Assembly: GCA_014695195.1 (NCBI GenBank)
Contig: JACJNW010000023.1
Coordinates: forward strand, 124,001-188,000
Length of the DNA stretch: 64,000 nucleotides
Source of the DNA: Cyanobacteria bacterium FACHB-DQ100
Lineage (GTDB): Bacteria > Cyanobacteriota > Cyanobacteriia > Leptolyngbyales > Leptolyngbyaceae
Reading direction: 5' to 3'
A program made the position numbers and the translations under genes. How positions within the stretch are numbered: position 1 is the first letter of the stretch; each line of letters starts with the position of its first letter. Shown here piece by piece: positions 1-9,398 of this stretch. Under the pieces are notes generated by a model that saw only the letters and a list, made by a program, of their open reading frames with translations, searched no databases and was not told the DNA's origin.

Positions 1-747
1 GATTTTGACGGTGTGATTTGCGATGGGCTGAAGGAGTATTTTCAGACTGCTTGGAAGGCTTACGCGCAGATTTGGCAGGTTACAGCGCCTCCAGACGCAA
101 CGATCGCACCTGCATTTTACCGATTGCGTCCCGTGGTTGAGACAGGCTGGGAAATGCCGCTCGTGATTCGAGCGTTGGCTACAGGAATCACCGAAGCAGG
201 GATTTTTCAGAATTGGACTGCGATCGTGGCTCAAATCGTTGTAGACAATCATCTGAAGCCTTTAGAGGTGGGCGCGATCGTTGATACGATTCGAGATCAA
301 TTAATCGCAACAGATCTAGAAAGCTGGCTCGCAGAACACGAATTTTATCCAAGAGTTCTGGAGCGGTTGCGATCGATTCTGAGCAGTTCAACCGATTTCG
401 TAATTATCAGCACCAAAGAAGGGCGATTTATCAAGCAACTACTGAACAAGCAAGGAATTGAACTCAAACCTGAACAAATCTACGGTAAAGAATCGAAGCG
501 TCCTAAAGCCCAAGTGCTAAACGAGCTGAGACAAGCGTATGGAGAAACCGCTTCAATTTGGTTCGTTGAGGATCGATTGAAAACGTTAGAAGCTGTCGAG
601 AAACAAGAAACCCTTACACAAGTTGAGTTATTTCTAGCGGATTGGGGCTACAACACCGCATCAGAGCGGCAACAGGCGAAGAAGAGCGATCGCGTTCACC
701 TGTTGTCTCTGGCACAATTTAGTCAGGACTTCTCAGCCTGGATTTAG
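1..747 (+). CDS. HAD-superfamily hydrolase, 5' end missing
   Basis: Probable phosphatase of the haloacid dehalogenase fold. The reading frame is open at base 1 and begins DFDGVICDG, which is HAD motif I with the nucleophile Asp and the acid/base Asp, so only a few N-terminal residues lie outside the window. Motif II is the Thr/Ser of IISTKE, a lysine lies in ESKRPKAQ, and FVEDRLKTL matches the acidic motif III. About 249 residues are visible. The substrate cannot be told from sequence. It converges on psaC, with a hairpin/T-run terminator between them. The fold is clear from the motifs; the exact role is unknown. Confidence 0.8.
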   Translation, partial: DFDGVICDGLKEYFQTAWKAYAQIWQVTAPPDATIAPAFYRLRPVVETGWEMPLVIRALATGITEAGIFQNWTAIVAQIVVDNHLKPLEVGAIVDTIRDQLIATDLESWLAEHEFYPRVLERLRSILSSSTDFVIISTKEGRFIKQLLNKQGIELKPEQIYGKESKRPKAQVLNELRQAYGETASIWFVEDRLKTLEAVEKQETLTQVELFLADWGYNTASERQQAKKSDRVHLLSLAQFSQDFSAWI

Positions 748-750
748 GGC

Positions 751-775
751 AAAAAAAAGAGGGCGAACTGCCCCC
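751..775 (-). terminator. Rho-independent terminator of psaC
   Basis: Read on the minus strand this is a GGGC/GCCC stem with an AGTTC loop, followed by TC and a run of eight T. It lies about 50 bases beyond the psaC stop codon and also separates psaC from the convergent HAD gene. Confidence 0.75.
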
Positions 776-826
776 ATAACTTTGAACCCACATAAATGAA
801 AAATGATTGCTGTATGAAGTTTTGCC

Positions 827-1090
<264 letters not shown>

Positions 1091-1134
1091 TTAGTGCTTA
1101 TGACTTGGCATCATCTGTTAGTTCTGAAATTCGC

Positions 1135-1162
1135 GATATAAACCGCTTACTCTCAGAATCAA
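1135..1162 (-). promoter_or_regulatory. Candidate sigma70-type promoter for psaC
   Basis: On the minus strand, TTGATT (1157-1162) is followed after 16 bases by TATATC (1135-1140), about 60 bases upstream of the psaC ATG. This is a reasonable -35/-10 pair, found by eye only; no start site is known. Confidence 0.35.
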
Positions 1163-1239
1163 TGCCTAGTGTACTCTGGCGTGTTGTTACACTCTTTCAG
1201 ACAGTTGCAAAACTTTAAATTGCGTAATGTGAGGGCTGA

Positions 1240-2460
<1,221 letters not shown>

Positions 2461-2643
2461 TTAGAGTTCGTTTGTCACAGCGTCAGTATAAATTCGTCCG
2501 CTCCCTCTATGCTCAACAAACGGCTGAACCTCTTGAGCAACATTAAACTGAGAGGTGGGATTATTGCTATTTTCAGTGTGCTGACTGACAGTAATTACTC
2601 CGACAAGCGAGATAAAAAGCGCAACCAGAACTTGAGCATTCAT
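2461..2643 (-). CDS. patX: PatX-like RGSGR pentapeptide precursor
   Basis: A 60-residue peptide starting MNAQVLVALFISLVGVITVSQ. This looks like a short signal peptide or membrane anchor of about 20 residues, followed by a polar linker. Near the C-terminus it has HRGSGR, encoded on the complement of 2494-2511 (RGSGR at 2494-2508), and ten further residues. RGSGR is the active pentapeptide of PatS and HetN that binds HetR and blocks differentiation. PatX is the family of exported RGSGR/RGTGR precursors encoded next to hetR in filamentous cyanobacteria, including species without heterocysts. Its place directly upstream of hetR on the same strand fits that family. The motif and context are seen directly; processing and activity are inferred. 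No strong ribosome binding site is visible. Confidence 0.88.
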   Translation of the reverse strand: MNAQVLVALFISLVGVITVSQHTENSNNPTSQFNVAQEVQPFVEHRGSGRIYTDAVTNEL

Positions 2644-2774
2644 AGGAGATACATTCTTAGGGTGACATATCCCTTTACATCTATGAAGCTTTTAGATCAG
2701 GACGAAACAAATCAACCCAATAAAATTCAGTAGCTTTACTAGATTGACAACTGTTAGTGTTTGTCTAAGAACTT

Positions 2775-4526
2775 CTAGTTCAGTGCTTCTACTAAGACCC
2801 AATTTCCTGAGTGGTTAAATTTGCCAAATCCATTCAGTATTTGCCCGGATGGGATGTTTTGGAGTTGAGTATTGATTTCTGTTTCTAAAGTGATAAGTGC
2901 CCAACTTTGATTGGGGCGATCGCTCAAAGTCAATTCATAGTCCTGTATTGCTTTGCGATCGAATCTTCCTGAAAAGCGTTGAGCCGTTGCGCTGGGAGAT
3001 AGCGTTCTGGAGTTTGCAGGGCATTCACCGTGATTGGGATAGCTTTCTGGGTGGTCGATATAGTAGCGTTGCCAGTACAGCCATTCGGGGTGAGAGGGTG
3101 ACAGGTTGAACAGTGGGAAAATAGCAGCAGGGGCAGTCGGGTCACTGATTAAGGCGAGTTGGAGCGATCGCACATTTAACTCTCGCGGCTGACAGTTTTG
3201 CTCGATGCAGAGTGCGGCTGCCATCCCTGCGGCTTGTCCGATGCCTAAAACGACCGGCTGTAATCGGGTTGCGCCGTTTGCCATGTGAGTGACGGAGATA
3301 TTTTTTTCACAGGTGAGAAAGCCGTCGATCGTTTGTGGCACGAGGCAGGTGTAGGGAATTGTGAAGGGCGTTCCTGTCCAGCGTCCCCCCCAGCGAATTG
3401 ATTTTGGCTTGAGCGGAATGTCGCCGCTTGGATAGTGATGATCGTTGGCGTAGTTGCCGATCGCGATCGATTGACAGAAGTTTTCGGCATATTCGCAGCC
3501 GATCGCTTCGACTCGATAGGGTAAGGGGGCGACTCGTTCTTGCGGCAGTAAGTCTTGTTCACGTAGCGTGGTGATTCCAATGAGTCGGCGACTTTCTCGA
3601 TAGTAGGGATGAAGTGCAAGTGCGCCTGTCGGGAAAGTGTCTTCTGCTAGTCCGTAGCGGTTTCCGAGCTGGGATTGGATGAAGTGGGCGAAGCTGAGAG
3701 AGTGATCTTTGGCTTCCTGGTGGAATTGGGTGCAGGTTTCTCGGTTGAGCAAGCGTTCCAAACCTTCGCCGTAATCGTTGCCGGAGATGGGCCAATTGAT
3801 CATGAAGCGATCGCCGGGTAAGCGTCCGTAATTGAGAAAGGCTTCGGCTCCGTAGTTTGTCCAAGCTTTCTCGAATTTGGTTGGATCGTAATTTAGAGGT
3901 TTGGGGATTTCGGGCGCGTTTGATGCGCCAAAGCCGCGCATCACAACGACCCAAGTTGGGGCTTGGGCTGGGTAAGTTTGAGTGAGTGTGTTGGGTGCGA
4001 TCGGGGCACTGGGTTCATTGAATTCGGATTGCAGTTCCCAACCCCAGCGATAGGGAATGTCTCCGAGTTCGAGTAGATCACCGAGTTCGGTGGCATCGAT
4101 CGTGATTTTTGCCTCGACTTTGACGGTTTGGAATTCGACTCCGAGGATGCAATTATCTTTTCTTAAAACTTTCTCTGGAATTTCGCCTTGAATCCACTGT
4201 AAATTCGGCAAGGCTTTCACCCAATCGGCAAAGATTTCGGCTCCGATGTGCGGCTCATACGTGAAGAAACTCACCCAAGCATTATCGAGTCCTCCAGGCT
4301 GACGCTGTTCTAGTTCTCGTAAAAACGCGCCCCAAATTCCGGTTTGAAAGGCTGCGAGTTCGTTGCCATCTGGAGCAGTAACACCTGCACTGGTGAGCAT
4401 TCCGCCGAGCCAGGAGAATTCGCTGACTAAAATTGTTTTGGCTCCCCGCCTCGCGGCTTGGATTGCTGCGGCTATCCCTCCGGTTCCGCCTCCCACGACC
4501 AGCACATCTGCAATCAGTTCCCGCAT
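2775..4526 (-). CDS. FAD-dependent oxidoreductase
   Basis: A 583-residue flavoprotein of the FAD_oxidored type (related to glucose-inhibited division/fumarate-reductase-like flavoproteins). The N-terminus has a Rossmann dinucleotide fold with the GxGxxG pattern at Gly12, Gly14 and Gly17, then a GGMLTSAGV stretch after the second strand, typical of this family. NGATRLQPVVLGIGQAAGMAAAL near residues 425-450 is the usual C-terminal FAD contact. There is no obvious signal peptide or membrane segment. Such proteins are widespread in bacteria, often without a known substrate. It stands alone, so context gives no function. Confidence 0.8.
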   Translation of the reverse strand: MRELIADVLVVGGGTGGIAAAIQAARRGAKTILVSEFSWLGGMLTSAGVTAPDGNELAAFQTGIWGAFLRELEQRQPGGLDNAWVSFFTYEPHIGAEIFADWVKALPNLQWIQGEIPEKVLRKDNCILGVEFQTVKVEAKITIDATELGDLLELGDIPYRWGWELQSEFNEPSAPIAPNTLTQTYPAQAPTWVVVMRGFGASNAPEIPKPLNYDPTKFEKAWTNYGAEAFLNYGRLPGDRFMINWPISGNDYGEGLERLLNRETCTQFHQEAKDHSLSFAHFIQSQLGNRYGLAEDTFPTGALALHPYYRESRRLIGITTLREQDLLPQERVAPLPYRVEAIGCEYAENFCQSIAIGNYANDHHYPSGDIPLKPKSIRWGGRWTGTPFTIPYTCLVPQTIDGFLTCEKNISVTHMANGATRLQPVVLGIGQAAGMAAALCIEQNCQPRELNVRSLQLALISDPTAPAAIFPLFNLSPSHPEWLYWQRYYIDHPESYPNHGECPANSRTLSPSATAQRFSGRFDRKAIQDYELTLSDRPNQSWALITLETEINTQLQNIPSGQILNGFGKFNHSGNWVLVEALN

Positions 4527-4588
4527 TGTTCACCTGAGCTAAAAATCTTCTCAATCATCTCGGTTAACGGAGCTTTGAGCAATGCTAA

Positions 4589-5062
4589 CTAGAAATATTT
4601 AGTTGTTAGAAAGCCAGCCATTAGCCCAATTGCAAGAAAGCAAGTAAATACTGGGGTCACTTCAATATCTTCATCGACCACGATCGAGCCTTGTAGGTAA
4701 AACATCTTTCTACCTATAGCTGGCAACCGGCTCAACAACAGCATTAAAGATGGAATAGAAATGATCACAAAAATGTCCAAAGCAGACAAGCTTCTTAAAT
4801 ATGTATCGACTAAAAATATAAAGAGAAAAGAGACACCTATTTCTAACAGGAAGGGTAAAGCCCAAAAACACAAAAGAAATAAATAGAGAAAGAAACCTAC
4901 AGAAAATAGCTCCTCTCTAGCAGAATTAAAAATCAATTTAAGATAGCCAATATGGTGGAAGTAAATGGACATATAAGCTCGATGAAAACACCAATGCGTG
5001 AAGATGATCAGTGCTATTAGCAATATTCCAAAGAAGTAAGCAGTCAAAATGGATAAGAACAT
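4589..5062 (-). CDS. Orphan multi-pass membrane protein, unknown
   Basis: I do not recognise this 157-residue protein. The ATG at 5062 has GAGGT seven bases upstream; a GTG at 5080 is an alternative start. Four or five hydrophobic segments are visible, at roughly residues 4-24, 55-75, 78-98, 103-120 and 140-155, with a short soluble stretch (LQGSIVVDEDIEVTP) before the last. The coding DNA is visibly richer in A and T than its neighbours, and common GATCG-type sites are few. Together with the adjacent toxin-antitoxin genes this hints at an acquired or fast-evolving gene. No family can be assigned. Confidence 0.55.
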   Translation of the reverse strand: MFLSILTAYFFGILLIALIIFTHWCFHRAYMSIYFHHIGYLKLIFNSAREELFSVGFFLYLFLLCFWALPFLLEIGVSFLFIFLVDTYLRSLSALDIFVIISIPSLMLLLSRLPAIGRKMFYLQGSIVVDEDIEVTPVFTCFLAIGLMAGFLTTKYF

Positions 5063-5164
5063 CACTCTTACCTCAAACACTATTCAGTATTCTAAGTGAG
5101 AGGCTCGATCGCTGTTTAGATCATCGCGTCTCAGAGATAATGGAACTTATCAAGACCCTCTGAA

Positions 5165-5389
5165 ATGCCCAAGAAAATTCGCGAACTGAAAAAACTCATT
5201 CAAGATGCGGGCTATGTTTATCAGCCGAAGCGCGGCAAGGGAAGCCACACCTACTGGAAACATCCTCGCTTACCAGACGATCCCTTGGTCATTCCCGGCA
5301 AAGATGGAGATGATGCTCCAAAATATTTAGAGAAAGAAGTCACACAAGCATTGAAGCGGTTGGAATCGCTGGAGGACTCTGAAGAATGA
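5165..5389 (+). CDS. hicA: HicA-type mRNA interferase toxin
   Basis: A 74-residue protein of the HicA fold, a small double-stranded-RNA-binding-like domain that cuts mRNA in a ribosome-independent way. The start KIRELKKLIQDAGYVY and the GKGSHTYWKHP stretch with the catalytic His28 are typical; the tail LEKEVTQALKRLE is also family-like. The stop overlaps the start of the next gene (ATGA, 5386-5389), the normal toxin-then-antitoxin order for hicAB. All key residues are present, so it may be active. It is slightly longer than the commonest HicA proteins because of a charged C-terminus. Confidence 0.88.
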   Translation: MPKKIRELKKLIQDAGYVYQPKRGKGSHTYWKHPRLPDDPLVIPGKDGDDAPKYLEKEVTQALKRLESLEDSEE

Positions 5390-5604
5390 AATTTCAATAC
5401 AGTATGGTGATTCAGTGGTCAGAGGAAGACCATCTCTATTTGGTACATCTCCCTGAGTTTCCCTCACAGTATTTCGTCACGCATGGCGAAACTTATGAAG
5501 AGGCAGCGAGACACGGACAAGAAGTGCTTGAAATGTTGATTGAGGATTATCAAGAAAGTGGGAAACCTTTACCTAAACCTCAACGCGCCATCAGTGCGGC
5601 ATAA
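5386..5604 (+). CDS. hicB: HicB-type antitoxin
   Basis: A 72-residue HicB-like antitoxin with the partial RNase H-type fold: a beta strand with WSEEDHLYLVHLPEFP, then ETYEEAARHGQEVLEMLIEDYQESGKPLP. It should bind and neutralise the HicA toxin encoded just before it, with which it is translationally coupled by a 4-base overlap. It ends soon after the fold and has no C-terminal helix-turn-helix or ribbon-helix-helix domain. Self-repression of the operon would therefore have to use another route, or the partner complex. Confidence 0.88.
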   Translation: MKFQYSMVIQWSEEDHLYLVHLPEFPSQYFVTHGETYEEAARHGQEVLEMLIEDYQESGKPLPKPQRAISAA

Positions 5605-5635
5605 ATTGGTGATAGAGTCTCGATGCACCGCTTCT

Positions 5636-5790
5636 CTAGTTCCAAGGGGCGATCGTCGAAATCAGTTGGTTAGCATTCTTTCGATAAACTAGAAAATCTT
5701 GATCGATCAAATGACTCATTGATGGCACTGATCTTGACGATTGATTAGGGCAACGATCGCACCCGTATCAAGAATGACCTGTTGACGCAT
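5636..5790 (-). pseudogene. Gutted VapC-type PIN toxin remnant
   Basis: Reading down from the ATG at 5790 gives 24 codons, MRQQVILDTGAIVALINRQD and four more, ending in TGA at 5716. This is the start of a PIN-domain ribonuclease, with the first catalytic Asp in VILDTG. Overlapping that stop in another frame, 5719 down to 5636 encodes a short peptide containing DQDFLVYRKNANQLIST, which looks like the end of a VapC protein. About 80-90 central codons with the other catalytic acids are missing. The remnant overlaps the antitoxin gene upstream by 23 bases. It is not long enough to be a functional nuclease. Confidence 0.7.
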
Positions 5791-6022
5791 TTTCTCCGTA
5801 TTCTTCCATATATTCGGGGTTGGTTGATAGATCGCTTGCCCCTTCCCCTCGACCAATGTACTCTCCTGCAACGTCAAGGAAAGACTGGGGAGTTTCCAAA
5901 AGCTCAGAGGATTGAGCGTGTTTATTCTGAAGGCTAATCACAAGATCTAAAACAAGTTGTTGCTCCTCGGAGGAGAGCCGTTGTAAACCATCGAGAACCT
6001 GTTGTTGAACTGAGGCGGACAT
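5768..6022 (-). CDS. Antitoxin-like protein of a decayed VapBC pair
   Basis: An 84-residue protein starting MSASVQQQVLDGLQRLSSEEQ; the ATG at 6022 is preferred to a TTG at 6031. It has a helical N-terminal region rich in Gln and Leu and a C-terminal half with SFLDVAGEYIG...GDLSTNP-like spacing, here GASDLSTNPEYMEEYGE. Short proteins of this type are found before PIN-domain toxins in cyanobacteria. The toxin frame begins inside its 3' end but is internally deleted, so this antitoxin appears to have outlived its toxin. The name rests on pattern memory and context; no DNA-binding fold is obvious. Confidence 0.6.
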   Translation of the reverse strand: MSASVQQQVLDGLQRLSSEEQQLVLDLVISLQNKHAQSSELLETPQSFLDVAGEYIGRGEGASDLSTNPEYMEEYGENASTGHS

Positions 6023-6120
6023 AGGCGACAACTGAAATGAAAGTTTTTTTCAGTTTATCTAAGGAAGCTTGGTAGTTAGTGATAAAGTCTCGATCGACCA
6101 ATCAAGCAATTCATCCAACT

Positions 6121-7173
6121 ATGAAAGCGCAAGTCTTTCGTGGAGTGAATCAACTCCAGTACGAAGATGTTCCAAAACCCGAAATTGCAGCCGACGAAGT
6201 GTTAGTACAGGTTCAAGTCGTGGGCTTGTGTCAGTCGGATATTAAAAAGATCAAGTATCCCTTGCTAGAGCCGCCTCGGATTTTTGGGCACGAAACCGCA
6301 GGCACGATCGCGGCTGTCGGCGCTGAAGTGAAGAATTGGAACGTTGGTGATCGCGTCATCGTTCTTCACCATATTCCCTGTATGCACTGCGCCTATTGTC
6401 TGAACGAGAATTTCTCGATGTGTGAGGTGTACAAGAACATCACGACGACAGCCGGATTTGTGCCGAGCGGTGGCGGATTTGCGGAATATGTGAAAGTTCC
6501 GGGACATATTGTGCGAAACGGGGGATTGATGCGAATTCCCGACGATGTGACGTTTGAGCAAGCGAGTTTTGTTGAACCGACGAATTGCTGCTTAAAGGCA
6601 GTGAAGAAAGCGCAGATTCAGCCAGGACAGACCGTTTTGATTACGGGAGCAGGGCCGATCGGTCTGATGTTTATCATGCTGGTGAAATATTTTGGAGCAA
6701 GCGCGATCGCCACCGATTTGCTCCCGTCCCGGATCGAGAAAGCGCTAAGTGTCGGAGCCGATGCCGCCTTTGATGCGCGTGATCCTGATCTTTCGAGCAA
6801 AATTCAGGCGATGACTCAAGGAATGGGAGCCGATGTTAGTTTGTTGGCGGTTCCCAGCGATAAAGCATTCTTTCAGGCGATCGACTGCACCCGCAAAGGT
6901 GGGAAAATTCTCTTCTTTGCAGAGTTTCCCGATGAAGTCGAAATTCCGATCAATCCAAATGTGCTGTATCGACGCGAAATCGATTTGATGGGCAGCTACA
7001 GTTCCTCGTATCGGGTGCAGCAACTAGCCGCAGACATTGTGTTTCAAGGGCGAATTGATGTTGATGCGTTGATTAGCGATCGCTTCCCACTTAAAGATTT
7101 AGCGAAAGCGGTCTATCGTGCAGTTTCTCCAACACCCGATACCTATAAGATCCTGATTTATCCTCAGCAATAA
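6121..7173 (+). CDS. Zinc-dependent alcohol dehydrogenase (MDR family)
   Basis: Medium-chain dehydrogenase/reductase, 350 residues from the ATG at 6121 (MKAQVFRG); a GTG at 6079 would add an unlikely 14-residue leader. Catalytic zinc ligands are Cys37 and His57-Glu58 (GHE). Structural zinc is held by Cys87, Cys90, Cys93 and Cys101. A Rossmann motif TGAGPIGLM near residues 175-183 binds NAD(P). It resembles sorbitol/threonine-type dehydrogenases more than simple ethanol dehydrogenases, but the substrate cannot be told. The 3' end overlaps the convergent neighbour by about 10 bases. Confidence 0.88.
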   Translation: MKAQVFRGVNQLQYEDVPKPEIAADEVLVQVQVVGLCQSDIKKIKYPLLEPPRIFGHETAGTIAAVGAEVKNWNVGDRVIVLHHIPCMHCAYCLNENFSMCEVYKNITTTAGFVPSGGGFAEYVKVPGHIVRNGGLMRIPDDVTFEQASFVEPTNCCLKAVKKAQIQPGQTVLITGAGPIGLMFIMLVKYFGASAIATDLLPSRIEKALSVGADAAFDARDPDLSSKIQAMTQGMGADVSLLAVPSDKAFFQAIDCTRKGGKILFFAEFPDEVEIPINPNVLYRREIDLMGSYSSSYRVQQLAADIVFQGRIDVDALISDRFPLKDLAKAVYRAVSPTPDTYKILIYPQQ

Positions 7174-7859
7174 GGAGTCACATCTTCGCCGCATTCATCC
7201 GCAAGGTAGGACAGCGCCCGGAAGCGAATTCCGACTAGCTGATCATAAAGCGGATTCAATTTACAAAGCGGCGGGATGTGAATCACCTTGTGTCCGAATA
7301 GGGTAATCGTGCGCTCGAAGGGACACTGGGGCGGAATCATTTTGCAGATGAATCGAGCCACTTTCGGATCGTGAATCTCAGTGCGATCGAGCCACGATCG
7401 CACTGGTTTCAACACATCTAAATGGGGCTCTGAATGAGGATGAAGATTGGAGTGAGGAGCGTGAGTTTCAGACGACTGAGCGCAATCGCACAAGGTCAGC
7501 CGCAGACTTTCTAGAATCTCAGTTCCACAATTCAACGTGCGGCAAAACTGCTCTAGAATTGCATCTTCGGCTGAGGTATAAGAACCATCGGCTAAAGATA
7601 CCATCACCGCAGTTCTCAAGAAGTTCTCAGCTAAGTCTGCATCTGATCCGAAGCTCGCTCGCAGTTCATCGTCAGAAGCAGCAGGGAACGATCGTGCGGC
7701 TCCTTCCTGAATTAAGGGATGATCCGTGAGCGAGACAATCAACTCTTGCTCAGCGGCATCGAAATTGTCATCTGCCCAAGCTAAAGTCAGCAAGCAGCGT
7801 AACCAAACTGAAATCTGCTCATCGGTGTAATTGGGTCTAACAGAGGTTGAAGAGTCCAT
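7164..7859 (-). CDS. Mo-dependent nitrogenase C-terminal-like protein with TerB-like region
   Basis: About 231 residues from the ATG at 7859; a GTG at 7874 is an alternative and neither has a clear ribosome binding site. The C-terminal third ([28 protein letters not shown]) is the Mo-nitro_C domain, named after its occurrence with molybdenum nitrogenase proteins but common in cyanobacteria that do not fix nitrogen. The N-terminal half has two TerB-like repeats, LAWADDNFDAAEQELI and SLADGSYTSAEDAIL, joined by a His-rich linker (ETHAPHSNLHPHSEPH). Function is unknown. No nif genes lie nearby, so it should not be read as a sign of nitrogen fixation. Confidence 0.78.
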   Translation of the reverse strand: MDSSTSVRPNYTDEQISVWLRCLLTLAWADDNFDAAEQELIVSLTDHPLIQEGAARSFPAASDDELRASFGSDADLAENFLRTAVMVSLADGSYTSAEDAILEQFCRTLNCGTEILESLRLTLCDCAQSSETHAPHSNLHPHSEPHLDVLKPVRSWLDRTEIHDPKVARFICKMIPPQCPFERTITLFGHKVIHIPPLCKLNPLYDQLVGIRFRALSYLADECGEDVTPYC

Positions 7860-7968
7860 CGGCTTGTATTTCACTTCAAGACAAATCGTAGCTTAAGAAT
7901 TGGATTTCCTGGTGGGTGTTCAAGCGGGCTGTACACTGAATATGAAATGAATGACTTAAGGATTACTT

Positions 7969-8337
7969 GTGAGTGTTCAAGAATTTTTGCTGTTTCTAGG
8001 TTCGATCATTGCTGGTGTGAGCGGTCAGTTTTTTCTCAAGTCCGGGGCGCTGAAGCTCGGTCAAGTGACAGCGAGTAATGCAATCAGTCATGTTCTCGGA
8101 ATTGCAACAATACCTGAACTGGTCATTGGTCTTTGTTGCTACGGAATTGGCGCGATTTTGTATATCTTATTGCTCACTCGTGTTCCGTTAAGTATTCTCG
8201 CGCCTGCGGTAGCGTTGCAGTATGTATTCTCAGTGATGATGGGAAAATTTCTGTTTAATGAGTCGATTCCAGTAATTCGCTTATTTGGAGTGGCATTTAT
8301 TATTTGTGGCGTGGTTATGCTGATGGCGAAGAAGTAG
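7969..8337 (+). CDS. EamA/SMR-like small membrane transporter
   Basis: A 122-residue protein with four hydrophobic segments, at roughly residues 5-23, 38-60, 65-87 and 97-118. It is the length and layout of half-size drug/metabolite transporters of the EamA/SMR superfamily, which work as dimers. Helix 3 carries the LLTRVPLSILAPAVALQYVFS pattern typical of ArnE/ArnF-like and undecaprenyl-carrier flippases. The start codon is GTG at 7969. Its position at the end of the polysaccharide cluster hints at lipid-linked sugar export, but it is on the opposite strand and this is inference. Confidence 0.75.
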   Translation: MSVQEFLLFLGSIIAGVSGQFFLKSGALKLGQVTASNAISHVLGIATIPELVIGLCCYGIGAILYILLLTRVPLSILAPAVALQYVFSVMMGKFLFNESIPVIRLFGVAFIICGVVMLMAKK

Positions 8338-8339
8338 GC

Positions 8340-9398
8340 TTACAAATACTGGCTGAGAATTTCAGCGGTTTGAGCTGCCGTTTTTTGCCAGCTAAAGTTT
8401 GAGGCACGATCGAGTCCTTTGAGGTGCAGTTGATGGCGTAGTTGGCTATCAGTCACTATCAATTTCATTGCCTCTGCGATCGCGCTTTCTTTGTACGGAT
8501 CAACGAGTAGTGCTGCATCTCCCGCGACTTCAGGCAGTGAAGAAAGATTTGAGGTAATCACTGGAGTTCCACATGCCATTGCTTCTAGCACAGGTAAGCC
8601 GAATCCTTCCCATAAACTAGGGAAAACAAGCGCGATCGCACGATTAATTAATTCGGGCAGTTCGGCATAAGAAACATAGCTGAGAAATTTGACGCGATCG
8701 CGAATTCCTAGCTCCTCAGCTTGTGCCTCTAAACTAGGGGTAAATCTTGGATCGGGTGAGCCTGCAATCCAAAATTCATAGTCTTCTGGAAGTTGAGAGA
8801 AAGCGGTGAGCAATCGCCCAATATTTTTATAAGCGTCGTGTCTTCCCACGTAGAGAAAATAGTTTTGCGTTGGCAGATCGAGAAACTTGAAATGTTGACT
8901 GTCGTAAGCCAGTGGAACAACAGTGATTTTGTTGGCTGGGATTTTGTAGAATGCGATCGCATCATTTGCGGTCGATTCTGAATCACTCAAAATATGCTGA
9001 GCTTGATTCAGAACGTGAGGAATATAGTATCTGTAATACTGTGTTAGAGGAGACGTAAAGCGTGGGAATCGCAGCGGAATAAAATCGTGTAAGGTCACAA
9101 TGTAGCGGCATTTCGTGAAGATTGGGGCTTCAGGAATTGGAGAAAAAATAAGGTTGCCTTGAAGCTTTTGATAGATTTTAGGCAGATCAAACTGAGTCCA
9201 TTTCAAGCGCTTAAAGTGTCCTTTTTTTCCTTGATCTGGAGTCAACTGATCTGAAATTTTATAACAGGAATAATCAGGAATATCTTGTCCAGTTAATAAC
9301 ACTGGTTTAAGAGGAGTTAAACCAGGCAATAGATTTTTGGCATACACTGTATGACCTGTGGGCTTTGAGGCTAAAAATGCGAGGTTGATTAATATCAC
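8340..9398 (-). CDS. Glycosyltransferase family 4 (GT-B)
   Basis: Retaining glycosyltransferase, probably adding a sugar (mannose or similar) to a lipid-linked surface polysaccharide. The start is taken as the GTG at 9398, whose GTGA overlaps the stop of the preceding gene; an ATG at 9446 would overlap by about 50 bases. The protein is then 352 residues. The C-terminal GT1 domain shows the donor-site run [22 protein letters not shown] and the EX7E glutamates. It is the last gene of the long minus-strand cluster and is very similar in plan to the gene before it, suggesting duplication. Confidence 0.87.
   Translation of the reverse strand: MILINLAFLASKPTGHTVYAKNLLPGLTPLKPVLLTGQDIPDYSCYKISDQLTPDQGKKGHFKRLKWTQFDLPKIYQKLQGNLIFSPIPEAPIFTKCRYIVTLHDFIPLRFPRFTSPLTQYYRYYIPHVLNQAQHILSDSESTANDAIAFYKIPANKITVVPLAYDSQHFKFLDLPTQNYFLYVGRHDAYKNIGRLLTAFSQLPEDYEFWIAGSPDPRFTPSLEAQAEELGIRDRVKFLSYVSYAELPELINRAIALVFPSLWEGFGLPVLEAMACGTPVITSNLSSLPEVAGDAALLVDPYKESAIAEAMKLIVTDSQLRHQLHLKGLDRASNFSWQKTAAQTAEILSQYL

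Noticed and set aside
7164-7859. Evidence for nitrogen fixation from the Mo-nitro_C-like protein
   Set aside because: This domain occurs in many cyanobacteria that lack nitrogenase, and no nif gene is in the window.
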